Assembly (NCBI GenBank): GCA_018712265.1
Contig: DVHF01000036.1
Coordinates: 1-64,000, forward strand
Direction: 5' to 3'
Source of the DNA: Candidatus Gallacutalibacter pullicola
GTDB lineage: Bacteria > Bacillota > Clostridia > Oscillospirales > Acutalibacteraceae
DNA: 64,000 bases
Position numbers and translations under genes: made by a program
In this document: positions 33,420 to 42,723 of the stretch, piece by piece
How the letters are laid out: every line of letters starts with the position of its first letter
Numbering within the stretch: position 1 is the stretch's first letter
Notes under the pieces: generated by a model
What the model was told of the DNA's origin: nothing
Databases searched by the model: none
Seen by the model: only the letters and a program-made list of their open reading frames with translations

Positions 33420-34649
33420 ATGAACGATAAGGATTTCGGCAATCTTGGCCATGAGCTTTATAATTTGAAAAAAGAGCTGGAACAGACTACCAGGAATATT
33501 ATCAGTTCCCGGAACCCTTCCGAGCTCAGGAGGACTCTCAATAATACGGTCTGGAATGTGGTGGATACGGTAAAAAAGAGCGCGCAGGCGCAGACTCCGC
33601 CGCATCAGCCGGGAGCGAATCCACCCGGCCCGGCGCCCGGCGGAAACGGGATCCCCACCCCCCCGCCGCGCCAGCAGCAGAACCGGACATACAGCTATCA
33701 GTCTGCTTACCAGCCGCCCCAGCGTCCACAGCCGTCCAGCAGCCGTCTGCCGGTCCCGGGCTTTTTCGCACCAATAGGGCTTTTGGTACTGGGCGGCGTG
33801 ATGTTTTTCCTCAGCCTGATCGCCCTGCTTGTAGCGGCGCTGTTTTCCGCCGGAGCCGCTGCGTTGATCGGCTGCCTGATCCCCGCTTTGGCAGGAGGAA
33901 TTTTGATCGGGACGGCAATCAGGAAATTTTCGTTCCGCTCCCGTGTTCAGAAGTATAACCGGGCGATCGGTACGGCGAGCTTCGTCTCCATCAAGCAGCT
34001 GGCGGATTCCGTATCCAAGCCGCAGGAGCTGACGCTCAAGGATTGCCGCAGGCTGTGCCGGGAAATGTCCAGCCTGCATTTGGACGAAGAAGAAACCTGC
34101 CTGATTTTGGACAGGGAGACCTATCAGTTTTATCTGGAAGCGCAGAATTCTCAGCGCCGCCGGGAAGCCGAGGAGGAAAAGAGACGGCAGGAGGCGGAGC
34201 GGGATCCGAAACGCGCACAGCTGTATGAAACGCTCAAGGAGGGCAATCAGTATCTGAGGAAGATCCGCGAGGTGAACCACGCGCTGCCCGGTGAGGAAAT
34301 CAGCCGGAAGCTTTCGCGGCTCGAGCTGGTCACAGAAAAGATATTTCTCCAGGTGGAGCAGCAGCCGGAATGTCTGCCGGATATCCGCCGGTTTATGAAT
34401 TACTATCTGCCTACAACGCTCAAGCTTGTCACAGCTTATCAGAAATTTGAGGAGCAGCCCGTACAGGGATCGAATATCATTGAAGCGAAAAAGGAAATCC
34501 TTGATGCGCTCGATACAGCAGGCATAGCGTTTGAAAATCTGCTCAACAAGCTGTTTCAGGATGACGCGATGGACATTTCAACAGATATTTCCGCGATGGA
34601 AACGATCCTGTCGCAGGAGGGATTGCTGGATAATCAGCCGCGTTCCTGA
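33420..34649 (+). CDS. xpaC: XpaC-like 5-bromo-4-chloroindolyl phosphate hydrolysis family protein
   Basis: 409 residues from ATG 33420 (GAGGAAAGGAAAGG upstream). N-terminal helical segment, then a Pro/Gln/Asn-rich linker (residues ~60-120), two adjacent membrane helices (about 125-175: FFAPIGLLVLGGVMFFLSLI and ALLVAALFSAGAAALIGCLI), and a long charged helical C-terminal part. This is the layout of the XpaC family, named for an enzymatic phenotype in Bacillus but of uncertain biochemical role. The telA gene follows, the classic xpaC-telA pairing linked to tellurite and membrane-stress tolerance. Longer upstream starts lie inside the R1 repeat. Confidence 0.8.
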   Translation: MNDKDFGNLGHELYNLKKELEQTTRNIISSRNPSELRRTLNNTVWNVVDTVKKSAQAQTPPHQPGANPPGPAPGGNGIPTPPPRQQQNRTYSYQSAYQPPQRPQPSSSRLPVPGFFAPIGLLVLGGVMFFLSLIALLVAALFSAGAAALIGCLIPALAGGILIGTAIRKFSFRSRVQKYNRAIGTASFVSIKQLADSVSKPQELTLKDCRRLCREMSSLHLDEEETCLILDRETYQFYLEAQNSQRRREAEEEKRRQEAERDPKRAQLYETLKEGNQYLRKIREVNHALPGEEISRKLSRLELVTEKIFLQVEQQPECLPDIRRFMNYYLPTTLKLVTAYQKFEEQPVQGSNIIEAKKEILDALDTAGIAFENLLNKLFQDDAMDISTDISAMETILSQEGLLDNQPRS

Positions 34650-34937
34650 CAGCAGGATTTCGATCTCTGCCATAGGGGATGCAGGTTCTGTGCGCTTTAT
34701 AAGGGCCTGTGCCGTGGAAGGGCCGCGCCGTCAGGGCGGGACATCTTTCTGCTGTTTGCAGCCTTTTCTGCGTTTGGAATCTGTGCCGGGAAATAGTTCC
34801 GGATTCCGTGCCATCCGGGTGTAGGTGGTATCGCTCCCCGCGGCCGGAATAAAGATTTTGGTTTTACAATATTGCGCCATATTGTGCGTCCTGCCTGCGG
34901 CGGACGTGCCAAGGCCCAGTTTCAGGAGGGAAGATTT
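34650..34937. other. xpaC-telA intergenic region
   Basis: 288 bp, long for this pair. No clear promoter, terminator or repeat. A 49-codon minus-strand frame (34731-34880) exists but has no convincing ribosome site and is not accepted as a gene. Confidence 0.35.
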
Positions 34938-36080
34938 ATGCTCGATGAAGATTTGAAAACAACACCTACACTGACCTTTGAACCGTTTGAAAACGAAAAA
35001 GCGGAGATTGTTCCGGAAAAGAAAGAAGAACAGCCTGCTCCTGCTTTTGATGAGAGCAGCCTTTCCGAGCAGGAACGGAAGATGGTGAACGATTTTTCGT
35101 CCAAAATCGATCTGGCTGATACGAATCTTATATTGCAGTATGGTTCCGGAGCGCAGAAGAAGATGGCCGATTTTTCGGAATCTGCGCTGGAAAACGTCCG
35201 CACCAAGGATTTGGGCCAGATTGGCGAGATGCTCAGCGGCGTTGTGACGGAACTGAAAAATTTCGATGTTGAGGAAGAGGAAAAGGGCGGCTTCTTTGGG
35301 TTTTTCAAGCGCACCAACAACCGTATTACCAGCATGAAAGCAAAATACGATAAAGTGGAAGCTAATATTGAGAGGATCTGCGGCGTTCTGGAAGGACACC
35401 AGGTGCAGCTTTTAAAAGATATCGCCATGCTGGATAAGATGTACGATCTCAACAAGGTTTATTTCAAGGAAATTTCCATGTACATCCTTGCGGGCAAGAA
35501 AAAGCTTGCTGATGCGCGCAGCCGTGAGCTTCCGGCGCTGACGGAGAAGGCAAAGCAGACGGGACTTCCGGAGGACGCGCAGGCCGCCAATGATTTCTCC
35601 AACCTATGCAACCGTTTTGAAAAGAAGATACACGATCTGGAGCTTACCCGTATGATTTCGATCCAGATGGCTCCGCAGATCCGTCTGGTGCAGGGTAACG
35701 ATACTCAGATGTCGGAAAAGATCCAGTCTACGCTGGTGAATACGATCCCGCTGTGGAAGAGCCAGATGGCGCTTGCGCTGGGCATCGCCCATTCACAGCA
35801 GGCGGCGCAGGCACAGCGCGAGGTCACCGACATGACGAACGAGCTGCTCCGCAAGAACGCCGCCGCACTCAAGATGGCTACTGTTGAGACAGCGAAAGAG
35901 TCGGAGCGTGGAATCGTCGATATGGAGACGCTGCGTGAGACGAATAACTCCCTGATCTCCACGCTGGACGAGGTTCTCCAGATTCAGGAGGAGGGCCGCC
36001 GCAAGCGCGCCGAAGCCGAGACGGAGCTTGCACAGATCGAGAACCAGCTCAAGCAGAAGCTTCTGGATATCCGCCGGTAA
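34938..36080 (+). CDS. telA: TelA/KlaA family toxic anion resistance protein
   Basis: 380 residues from ATG 34938 with AGGAGGGAAG upstream. Soluble, almost wholly helical: an acidic N-terminal 40 residues, then SSLSEQERKMVNDFSSKIDL, GGFFGFFKRTNNRI, MLDKMYDLNKVYFKEISMYI, MAPQIRLVQGNDTQMSEKIQ and the hallmark PLWKSQMALALGIAHSQQAA. TelA proteins associate with tellurite and other envelope-stress resistance; molecular function is not settled. Paired with xpaC upstream. No catalytic motif is visible. Confidence 0.92.
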   Translation: MLDEDLKTTPTLTFEPFENEKAEIVPEKKEEQPAPAFDESSLSEQERKMVNDFSSKIDLADTNLILQYGSGAQKKMADFSESALENVRTKDLGQIGEMLSGVVTELKNFDVEEEEKGGFFGFFKRTNNRITSMKAKYDKVEANIERICGVLEGHQVQLLKDIAMLDKMYDLNKVYFKEISMYILAGKKKLADARSRELPALTEKAKQTGLPEDAQAANDFSNLCNRFEKKIHDLELTRMISIQMAPQIRLVQGNDTQMSEKIQSTLVNTIPLWKSQMALALGIAHSQQAAQAQREVTDMTNELLRKNAAALKMATVETAKESERGIVDMETLRETNNSLISTLDEVLQIQEEGRRKRAEAETELAQIENQLKQKLLDIRR

Positions 36081-36226
36081 GATATCCCTTTAGCGGGCAG
36101 GGAGAAAAGCGGTTTTCCGGGGCCGGACACAATCCCCGGCGGCGTTTTTCTCACTGTTTTCCGGAAAGAAAGACTGTGTCGTCAGCCTTTCCGGAAGCCT
36201 GCCCGATCTCTTTTCAGCGGGTTTTT

Positions 36227-36251
36227 AGCACTTTTGATGTTTCAGATACAC
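36227..36251 (-). repeat. Solo end of the MITE-like element
   Basis: AGCACTTTTGATG followed by TTTCAGATACAC is identical at 23 of 25 positions to the inverse of the left end of the 162-bp element at 43949-44110. No second end is seen nearby. Confidence 0.5.
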
Positions 36252-36264
36252 CGTAAAGGTAAAA

Positions 36265-36302
36265 ATGGACGTATCACCGAAGCAGTGATACGTCCGTTTT
36301 TA
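36265..36302. terminator. Terminator between convergent telA and the oxidoreductase gene
   Basis: GGACGTATCAC (36267-36277) pairs with GTGATACGTCC (36285-36295), loop CGAAGCA, T-run GTTTTTAT on the plus strand and A-run on the other side; works both ways. Confidence 0.8.
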
Positions 36303-36312
36303 TCTCAGAGAG

Positions 36313-37299
36313 TTATTTTTCAGTAGGATAAAACATTCTGTTATCGCGGCGCACCTGATCCATCATGTGCATCACAGCGATAGTATTTTCAGGGGTCATG
36401 ATTTTGCTCTGCTGTTCGCCGTTCTTCACACAGTTTTCGGCTTCGTAGATTTCATATTCAAAGCCGTTGATCTCAATCGGACGCTCGATAGTATAGGGAT
36501 CCTTTCCGTTCGGGATCACACGGATGGACTGCGGGCACTTGAAGTCTTTGACCTCAATCCGGCCCGCGCTGCCGAACACCTCGCCCCACACAGGCATAAC
36601 CGTCTGGATTGCCGAGGTGAGCTGTGCCGTCTGGCCGTTTTCATATTCCAGAAGCACAGAGGCCAGATCATCCGTTCCGAGATCGTTTTTGGAGAGGGCA
36701 GAGAGGATCCTCTGCGGGAAATAGCCCAGAAACATGGCGGCGAAGCCCAGAGTATAGACGCCCACATCAAGCAGTGCGCCGCCTGCCAGAGAGGGATCGA
36801 ATTTGCGCCCGGCACGTTCCGGAGTGGTGTAGCCGAACTGGGCGTTGATCGACCGCAGCTCCCCGATTTCGCCGGACGCGATCACGCGCTCCATATCGCG
36901 GTAAACAGGGGCGAATTTTGTCCAGAAGGCCTCCATTGCAAACAGGTTTTTCTGCTTAGCCAGATCGAAGATTTCCACCGCCTCGTCGGCATTTACGGTA
37001 AACGGCTTCTCGCAGAGGACGTGCTTGCCGTGTTCCAGGCACAGCTTCATATTATTGGCGTGCTCGCTGTGCGGGGTGGCAATATACACGATGTCGATCT
37101 CCGGATCGGATACCAGCTCCTCATAGGAACCGTAAGCCTTGGGGATGCCGAACTCATCCGCAAAGGCACGGGCCTTTTCCAGCGACCGGGAGGCTACCGC
37201 AGCTGTCTCCCTGCCGTCATCCATTTGAGCGATCGTCGTGGCGAATTTGTGGGCGATCGTCCCTGTAGCCAGGATGCCCCATCTGATTTTCTGACTCAT
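36313..37299 (-). CDS. Gfo/Idh/MocA family oxidoreductase
   Basis: 328 residues from ATG 37299 (AGGAG upstream; the frame to 37365 lacks a ribosome site). Rossmann fold start IRWGILATGTIAHKFATTI (GxxGxxA-like), then PHSEHANNMKLCLEHGKHVL and the family active-site lysine in CEKPFTVNADEAVE. Typical length. These enzymes oxidise or reduce sugars, inositols or their dehydro-forms with NAD(P). FAMEAFWTKFAP is common in the dihydrodiol dehydrogenase-like branch. Monocistronic and flanked by terminators; substrate unknown. Confidence 0.9.
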   Translation of the reverse strand: MSQKIRWGILATGTIAHKFATTIAQMDDGRETAAVASRSLEKARAFADEFGIPKAYGSYEELVSDPEIDIVYIATPHSEHANNMKLCLEHGKHVLCEKPFTVNADEAVEIFDLAKQKNLFAMEAFWTKFAPVYRDMERVIASGEIGELRSINAQFGYTTPERAGRKFDPSLAGGALLDVGVYTLGFAAMFLGYFPQRILSALSKNDLGTDDLASVLLEYENGQTAQLTSAIQTVMPVWGEVFGSAGRIEVKDFKCPQSIRVIPNGKDPYTIERPIEINGFEYEIYEAENCVKNGEQQSKIMTPENTIAVMHMMDQVRRDNRMFYPTEK

Positions 37300-37437
37300 T
37301 CCGCAACAACTCCTGTACAAATAATTTGATGCTTTTACTGTACTGCGTCCTGCGGGATCTGTCAAGCCCCGGGGCCGCCGGATGACGTGCGGCGGGGCTG
37401 CGGCAATCTTTTACTTTTATATGAAAAGTAATTTATT

Positions 37438-37560
37438 ATGGATTATGTGGAAAAAGACAAGGCGGAGAAAAGGAAATAGCTTCTCGAGATGCTTGAGAAA
37501 TTGAAAAAGCTGATTGAGGAAAGAGAGGAATGGTTCGGACCGGGGCGACGCAACCGTTGA
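37438..37560 (+). pseudogene. Short coding remnant with an in-frame stop
   Basis: Within the 385-bp gap, ATG 37438 opens MDYVEKDKAEKRK, hits TAG at 37477, then continues in the same frame as LLEMLEKLKKLIEEREEWFG and PGRRNR to TGA 37558. The pattern is amphipathic and lysine/glutamate-rich. It may be a decayed small gene or chance; no ribosome site is clear. The rest of the gap is featureless apart from A/T-rich bases before 37685. Confidence 0.25.
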
Positions 37561-37684
37561 TGCAGCAGGACTTTTCGGATATCCTGGCAGGGAAAAAGGG
37601 AAAAACTGAGATTTCCCCTCTGTCTTTTTCGGGAAAAATATGCTACTATAATAGGTAACAATCAGGAGAAAGGGGAGAAAACTG

Positions 37685-38494
37685 ATGAAGTTCCGGTATA
37701 TTTCCGACAGCCATATGCACACGGACTGTTCTTTTGATGGGAAAGATCCGGCAACCATGCTGTGTGAGCGCGCTGTGCGGCTGGGCTTTTACGCCATCAC
37801 CATTACGGATCATTGTGAATGCAACGAATATCGGGAACAGGAATTCGACGAGGCGGTGCGGCAGTCGTGGTTTGAGAGCAGGAAAGCTGCGGCAGTATTC
37901 CGCGGTAGGCTCCATGTGCTTTCCGGAGTAGAGCTGGGCCAGCCCCTCCAGTCTGAGGAAAGTGCGCGCGATGTGCTCGAATCGCTCGATTTTGATTTTG
38001 TGCTCGGCTCCCTGCATAATATCCGCGGGGAACAGGATTTTTATTTTCTGGATTATCAAAAGATCGATCTGATGGACTATCTGCGCCGCTACTTCGATGA
38101 AATTCTGGAGATGGTCGAATGGGGGAAGTTTGATTCCCTGGCGCACATCACCTATCCCCTGCGCTATGCAGTCCAGGCAGGGATTGAGGTGCCGACAGAT
38201 TATGTGCTGGAACGCAGTGAGGAAGTCCTGAAAAGACTGATCGATCGTGGGATTGGCCTGGAACTGAACACCTCCAAAATCAAGCTGATTCGGGACGGCA
38301 AGCTTCCCGATGTTGAGATCCTCCGCCGCTATTATGAGCTTGGCGGACGCTATGTGACTATCGGATCGGATGCGCACCGCTGGGCGGACGTCGGCTTCGG
38401 GATCGAGGCGGGCCTCGAAATCCTGCATAAAATCGGGTACCGCCATTTTACAGTTTTCGTAAAGCGCGAGCCGAGGATGATGCCGATTGAATAG
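37685..38494 (+). CDS. PHP-domain phosphoesterase (histidinol-phosphatase type)
   Basis: 269 residues with AGGAGAAAGGGGAG upstream. PHP metal ligands: SDSHMHTDCSFDG (His-His near residue 10), ITDHCE (Asp-His, about residue 41), GVELGQ (Glu), VLGSLHN (His, about 118), LAHITYPLRY (His), and GSDAHRW (Asp-His, about 234). This matches HisK-type histidinol-phosphatases, which hydrolyse histidinol phosphate with three metals. No other his gene is in the window, so a broader phosphatase role remains possible. Confidence 0.85.
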   Translation: MKFRYISDSHMHTDCSFDGKDPATMLCERAVRLGFYAITITDHCECNEYREQEFDEAVRQSWFESRKAAAVFRGRLHVLSGVELGQPLQSEESARDVLESLDFDFVLGSLHNIRGEQDFYFLDYQKIDLMDYLRRYFDEILEMVEWGKFDSLAHITYPLRYAVQAGIEVPTDYVLERSEEVLKRLIDRGIGLELNTSKIKLIRDGKLPDVEILRRYYELGGRYVTIGSDAHRWADVGFGIEAGLEILHKIGYRHFTVFVKREPRMMPIE

Positions 38495-38688
38495 CAATAT
38501 AATATACAAATAGTATTTTCATGTTGAATAATACAGGATTAAGGCGAAAAACGGGTAAAATCCGCTTTTATTTCCCAGTTTCCAGCATACTCCTTTCTGT
38601 AAAGGAGATAACTTTACTGTGTTGGTATGCCTGTAAAGGGAAAAGCCAGATCCCGTAACATAGATATTTTATGAAGGAGTGGATAAAA

Positions 38689-39174
38689 TTGGATAACCTG
38701 TTGAATCTTCTGAAAGAAAACGCCCGGCTTAGTACAGCGGAGCTTGCGGTAATGCTGAATAAATCGGAACAGGAAGTGAAGGATCAGATCGCCGCCTATG
38801 AAAAGGAGGGGATTATCGGCGGCTATCAGGCGCTGATCAACTGGGAAAAGGCCGGGGATACGCGTGTGACGGCATTGATTGAACTGCGCATCACGCCGCA
38901 GCCGGATGTCGGTTTTGACGCTGTGGCAGAACGCGTTATGCGGTTCGAGGAGGTAGAGAGCGTCTATCTGATGTCGGGCGCCTATGATCTGGCGGTAGTA
39001 GTGCATGGGAACACGATGCAGGATATTGCCGCGTTTGTGGCCCGCCGGCTGTCCTCGATCAGCGGCGTGATTTCCACAGCCACGCATTTCATCATGACAC
39101 GCTATAAGGACGGCGGCGTTATCCTGAACCCGCTCGAAAAGAAGGACGAGAGGAGACAGGTGTTCTATGATTGA
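38689..39174 (+). CDS. Lrp/AsnC family transcriptional regulator
   Basis: 161 residues from TTG 38689. I prefer this to ATG 38671 because that ATG overlaps the only ribosome site (AAGGAG at 38674-38679) and family members begin MDxLLxLL. N-terminal winged helix LLNLLKENARLSTAELAVML (residues 4-60) and a C-terminal alpha-beta RAM/AsnC domain (VTALIELRI..., ESVYLMSGAYDLAVVV) that binds amino acids and oligomerises. It overlaps the aminotransferase start by 8 bp, so it probably senses the aminotransferase's substrate and controls this two-gene operon. A CTCCTTT/AAAGGAG stem at 38590-38607 lies upstream. Confidence 0.88.
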   Translation: MDNLLNLLKENARLSTAELAVMLNKSEQEVKDQIAAYEKEGIIGGYQALINWEKAGDTRVTALIELRITPQPDVGFDAVAERVMRFEEVESVYLMSGAYDLAVVVHGNTMQDIAAFVARRLSSISGVISTATHFIMTRYKDGGVILNPLEKKDERRQVFYD

Positions 39175-40336
39175 TTACAATTCCCAGCTGAACCGGGAGG
39201 TTGTGCAGCTCAAACCTTCCGGGATACGCCGCTTTTTTGATATTGCCAACGAGATGGACGAGGTTATCTCGCTGAGCATCGGTGAGCCGGATTTTTCCAC
39301 GCCGTGGCACGTCCGTCAGGAGGGGATTCATTCTCTGGAGGAGGGCAAGACGTGGTATTCCCCGAACCGTGGATTCCTGGAGCTGCGCGACGAGATCTCC
39401 AAATGGTTTGATCGTCATTACGGTGTAACATACGATTCCAAGACTCAGGTGCTGGTGACAGTGGGCGGATCAGAAGCGATCGATCTGTGCATCCGCGCCC
39501 TGGTTAATCCGGGGGAGGAAGTTCTGATCCCGGAGCCGAGCTTTGTGTGCTATGTCCCGCTGACAGAGATGGCGGGCGGGAAACCGGTGATCATTGAGAC
39601 AAAAGCGGAGGATCAGTTCCGTCTGACGGCGGACGCCCTGCGCGAAAAGATCACGGACAAAACGAAGCTGCTGGTCCTGCCGTTCCCGAACAATCCGACG
39701 GGAGCGGTCATGCGCCGGGAGCATCTGGAAGCGATCGCGGAGGTTGTGCGGGAGCACGATCTGATGGTGCTTTCGGATGAAATTTACAGCGAGCTGACCT
39801 ATGGCTCGAAGCCGCACGTCACGTTCTCGTCGATTGACGGGATGGCGGAGCGCACGATAGTAGTGAACGGCTTTTCCAAGACCTTTGCCATGACGGGATG
39901 GCGTCTCGGGTATGCGCTTGGGCCGGAGCCTGTGATCAAGCAGATGACGAAGCTGCATCAATACGGGATCATGAGTGCGCCGTCGATGGCGCAGTATGCG
40001 GCGATAGAGGCGCTGCGCAACGGGGATGCTGATATCAGGTATATGCGCGATCAGTATGATATGCGCCGCCGCCTGATTGTGGATGGTCTGAACAATATGG
40101 GGCTGACCTGTTTTGAGCCGGAGGGAGCGTTCTATGTGTTCCCGAGCATCAAAAAGACGGGGCTGACCTCCGAGGAGTTCAGCGAAAAGCTGATTTATGC
40201 GGAGCACGTCGCCGTCGTCCCGGGAACGGCGTTCGGCGACTGCGGAGAAGGCTTCGTCCGTGTCGCCTATTCCAATTCCATCAATAATATCACCGAGGCC
40301 CTCCACCGCATCCGCCACTTCCTCTCCACCCTGTAA
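39167..40336 (+). CDS. PLP-dependent aminotransferase (class I/II, aromatic type)
   Basis: 389 residues; start ATG overlaps the end of the regulator gene. Fold type I: SIGEPDFSTPWHV, YSPNRGFLELRDEIS, VGGSEAIDLCI, LVLPFPNNPTGAVM (about residue 165-178), VLSDEIYSELTY with the pyridine-binding Asp, and the Schiff-base lysine in VNGFSKTFAMTGWRLGY (about residue 230-236). Resembles PatA/ArAT-like enzymes that transaminate aromatic or branched-chain amino acids. Lrp partner upstream. Confidence 0.92.
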   Translation: MIDYNSQLNREVVQLKPSGIRRFFDIANEMDEVISLSIGEPDFSTPWHVRQEGIHSLEEGKTWYSPNRGFLELRDEISKWFDRHYGVTYDSKTQVLVTVGGSEAIDLCIRALVNPGEEVLIPEPSFVCYVPLTEMAGGKPVIIETKAEDQFRLTADALREKITDKTKLLVLPFPNNPTGAVMRREHLEAIAEVVREHDLMVLSDEIYSELTYGSKPHVTFSSIDGMAERTIVVNGFSKTFAMTGWRLGYALGPEPVIKQMTKLHQYGIMSAPSMAQYAAIEALRNGDADIRYMRDQYDMRRRLIVDGLNNMGLTCFEPEGAFYVFPSIKKTGLTSEEFSEKLIYAEHVAVVPGTAFGDCGEGFVRVAYSNSINNITEALHRIRHFLSTL

Positions 40337-40580
40337 CCAGGGGGTTCGCCGCACGCGGCCCGTCCCCTCTTGTCGCTTCGCGACATTCCCCCCACACCGT
40401 GGGGGGATCTTCCCTGGACCCCCGGCAGGGACTACACCCGCACGCGGCCTGAGCCGCCCCCAACGCCGGGACCTCATAGGTCCGATAGATCAAAAAACGA
40501 TGAAGCGTAAGGCTTCAAAAACTCCGCTCCACCCGGGCCGGGCAAAAATCCCCACCGCGGTGAAGCGTTAGGCTTCAAGC
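40336..40580. repeat. R2-related block plus short palindromes (copy 5)
   Basis: Starts at the aminotransferase stop. Contains GCGGCCCGTCCCCTCTTGTC, CGCTTCGCG, CCCCCCACACCGTGGGGGG, related to the middle of R2 copy 2, then two GAAGCGT(A/T)AGGCTTC palindromes (40511-40514 region and 40562-40578) that resemble the R1 palindromes in design (arms around TAAG/TTAG). Confidence 0.5.
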
Positions 40581-40622
40581 TTTGTGCTTGCCCGGGCAGG
40601 GCGAAAAGGAGTATTGCAGAAT

Positions 40623-41267
40623 ATGAAAATTACAGGGATTATGGGCGGCGCGTTGGGAACGAACTGCTGGCTGCTGACGGACGAAAAGTCCGGCCGGACG
40701 GCCGTAATCGATCCCGGCTTTGCCTCTGATCGGATGTTTGAAATAACTAAAACGCTTGGTCCGGACGATAAAATTCTGCTGACGCACGGCCACTTTGATC
40801 ATATCACGGCGGCAGACGCTCTGCGTCAAAGGACGGGCGCGAAAATCTACGTTACGGAACAGGACGCGCCGTTTCTGAGCAGTCCGGATCTGAATCTGTC
40901 CGGCATGATGGGTGCGCCGCTGTCCCCGTTTTCCGCGGACGTCCTGCTCAGGGATGGCGATGAGATTTCGCTTGGGGAACTGTCGATCCGGGTGATGCTG
41001 ACGCCGGGCCACACGGCCGGGAGCTGCTGCTATATCGTCGGGAACGCCGTTTTTACCGGGGATACCCTGTTCTGCGGAGCGGTCGGCCGGACGGATTTCC
41101 CCACGGGGAGCGGGGCCGCGATCCTCGCCTCGGTGAAAAAATTGGCCGCTATGGATGGGGATTTCCAGATATTCCCGGGCCACGGCGAGACGACTACCCT
41201 CGAAGCTGAGCGGAAAGGGAACCCATATCTTGCGATGAAGGACGGGCTTTATGATTTTGATGATTGA
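40623..41267 (+). CDS. MBL-fold metallo-hydrolase (glyoxalase II-like)
   Basis: 214 residues from ATG 40623 with AAAGGAG upstream. Metal-binding motif LTHGHFDHITAADAL (HxHxDH, about residue 58-63), then GHTAGSCCYIV, FTGDTLFCGAVGRTDFPTG (Asp ligand) and FPGHGETTT (last His). The set is that of YcbL/GloB-like hydrolases of thioesters such as S-lactoylglutathione analogues; many are just annotated MBL fold. It overlaps hemZ by 17 bp and is the first gene of a three-gene operon with hemZ and a kinase. Confidence 0.88.
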   Translation: MKITGIMGGALGTNCWLLTDEKSGRTAVIDPGFASDRMFEITKTLGPDDKILLTHGHFDHITAADALRQRTGAKIYVTEQDAPFLSSPDLNLSGMMGAPLSPFSADVLLRDGDEISLGELSIRVMLTPGHTAGSCCYIVGNAVFTGDTLFCGAVGRTDFPTGSGAAILASVKKLAAMDGDFQIFPGHGETTTLEAERKGNPYLAMKDGLYDFDD

Positions 41268-42723
41268 GGGGCATGATTTCCATTATGAGATGGAAAATCT
41301 GTGCCGGATTTTTTTCCCATATGAAAAAATAAAAACTGTGCGGGAGCGCGTGGAGCCGGAGGAAATCACGGCGTATACGGGCGTATTTGAGCGCGGGGAC
41401 GAGGTGGATCTGCGCGTCTGGCTGAAAATCGGCGATCAGCGCAAAGAGGCGGAACAGACTGTTGCGGCTTCTCAGGCGCATCAGGACAAGGAATGCGAAA
41501 GGCTGCTGGCCGTTTTGCTGTACGGGCTGTTTACCGATCTCTGCGGCTATACGCCCAAATGGGGAATCCTGACCGGGGTGCGCCCGATCAAGCTTCTGCG
41601 CCGCCTGTCAGAGGATATGGGGCTCGATAATGCGCTCGATTATTTCCGGAACGGCTTGCTGGTGTCGGAGCAAAAGACGGAAAAAAGCCTGCGCACAATG
41701 GGCAACGAACAGAAAATCCTGTCCCTTTCTAGGCCGGAGTCGTTCAGCCTGTATCTGTCCATCCCATTCTGCCCCACGCGGTGCGCGTACTGCTCGTTTG
41801 TGTCGCAGTCTGTGGAACGGGCGGCGCGTCTGATTCCCAAATACGTGGAGCTGCTCTGCGGCGAGGTGGAAAAAACGGCGCAGGTGGCGCGCGATCTGGG
41901 ACTTCGTCTGGAATCGGTGTATATCGGCGGCGGAACGCCTACTACGCTCAGCGCGGAGCAGCTTTCGCAGATTTGCCGCACTGTAACGGGGAATTTCGAT
42001 CTATCCACGTGCCGGGAATTTACCGTAGAAGCCGGACGTCCCGATACCATTACGATGGAAAAGCTCGCGGCCCTGAAGGAAAGCGGCGTGACCCGCATCA
42101 GCGTCAATCCGCAGACGCTCAGCGACGAGGTCCTGCGCGAAATCGGCCGCCGCCATACCGCCGCCCAGACGATCGAGGCGTTTGAAATGGCGCGGCGCGC
42201 AGGATTTGGAAACATCAATATGGATCTGATTGTGGGACTGCCGAAGGATACTGTGGCAGGCTTTGAACATACGCTGGAACAGATTTTGAAGCTGGATCCC
42301 GAAAGCATCACTATCCATGCGCTGTCGCTCAAGAGATCGTCGCGCATCACGCAGACGGGCGGACGGTTCGAGAACGACGCGGAAACCGCTGGCGGGATGC
42401 TCGATTACGGGGATCGCCGCCTGACGGAATCCGGATATCTGCCGTACTACCTGTACCGTCAGAGCCGCATGGTGGGGAATCTGGAAAATACCGGCTGGTC
42501 CAAGCCGGGCTTTGAAAGCCTCTACAACGTCTACGTCATGGACGAAACGCACACGATCCTTGCCTGCGGGGCGGGAGCGGTTTCCAAGGTGAAGGAGCCG
42601 GGCACCGATAATCTCGAAAGAATTTTTAATTTTAAATTCCCATATGAATATGTAGACCGCTATCCCGAGATGATAGAAAGAAAGGATCGGGTGAAAGAGA
42701 TCTATGATGAATTTTGGAAATAG
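41251..42723 (+). CDS. hemZ: Coproporphyrinogen dehydrogenase-like radical SAM protein HemZ
   Basis: 490 residues, the HemZ length (HemN-like with an N-terminal extension). Start at ATG 41251, or 41260 which gives MIEGHDFHYE. Radical SAM cluster FCPTRCAYCSFVS (CxxxCxxC, about residue 172-180), GGGTPTTLSAEQL, EFTVEAGRPDTIT, ISVNPQTLSDEVL, MDLIVGLPKDT. Such proteins oxidise coproporphyrinogen III without oxygen or act in heme trafficking. No other heme gene is here. Overlaps its neighbours on both sides, so the operon is tightly coupled. Confidence 0.92.
   Translation: MILMIEGHDFHYEMENLCRIFFPYEKIKTVRERVEPEEITAYTGVFERGDEVDLRVWLKIGDQRKEAEQTVAASQAHQDKECERLLAVLLYGLFTDLCGYTPKWGILTGVRPIKLLRRLSEDMGLDNALDYFRNGLLVSEQKTEKSLRTMGNEQKILSLSRPESFSLYLSIPFCPTRCAYCSFVSQSVERAARLIPKYVELLCGEVEKTAQVARDLGLRLESVYIGGGTPTTLSAEQLSQICRTVTGNFDLSTCREFTVEAGRPDTITMEKLAALKESGVTRISVNPQTLSDEVLREIGRRHTAAQTIEAFEMARRAGFGNINMDLIVGLPKDTVAGFEHTLEQILKLDPESITIHALSLKRSSRITQTGGRFENDAETAGGMLDYGDRRLTESGYLPYYLYRQSRMVGNLENTGWSKPGFESLYNVYVMDETHTILACGAGAVSKVKEPGTDNLERIFNFKFPYEYVDRYPEMIERKDRVKEIYDEFWK

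Noticed and set aside
34731-34880. 49-codon minus-strand ORF between xpaC and telA
   Set aside because: Codon pattern is plausible but there is no ribosome site, and it sits on the opposite strand between two operon partners.
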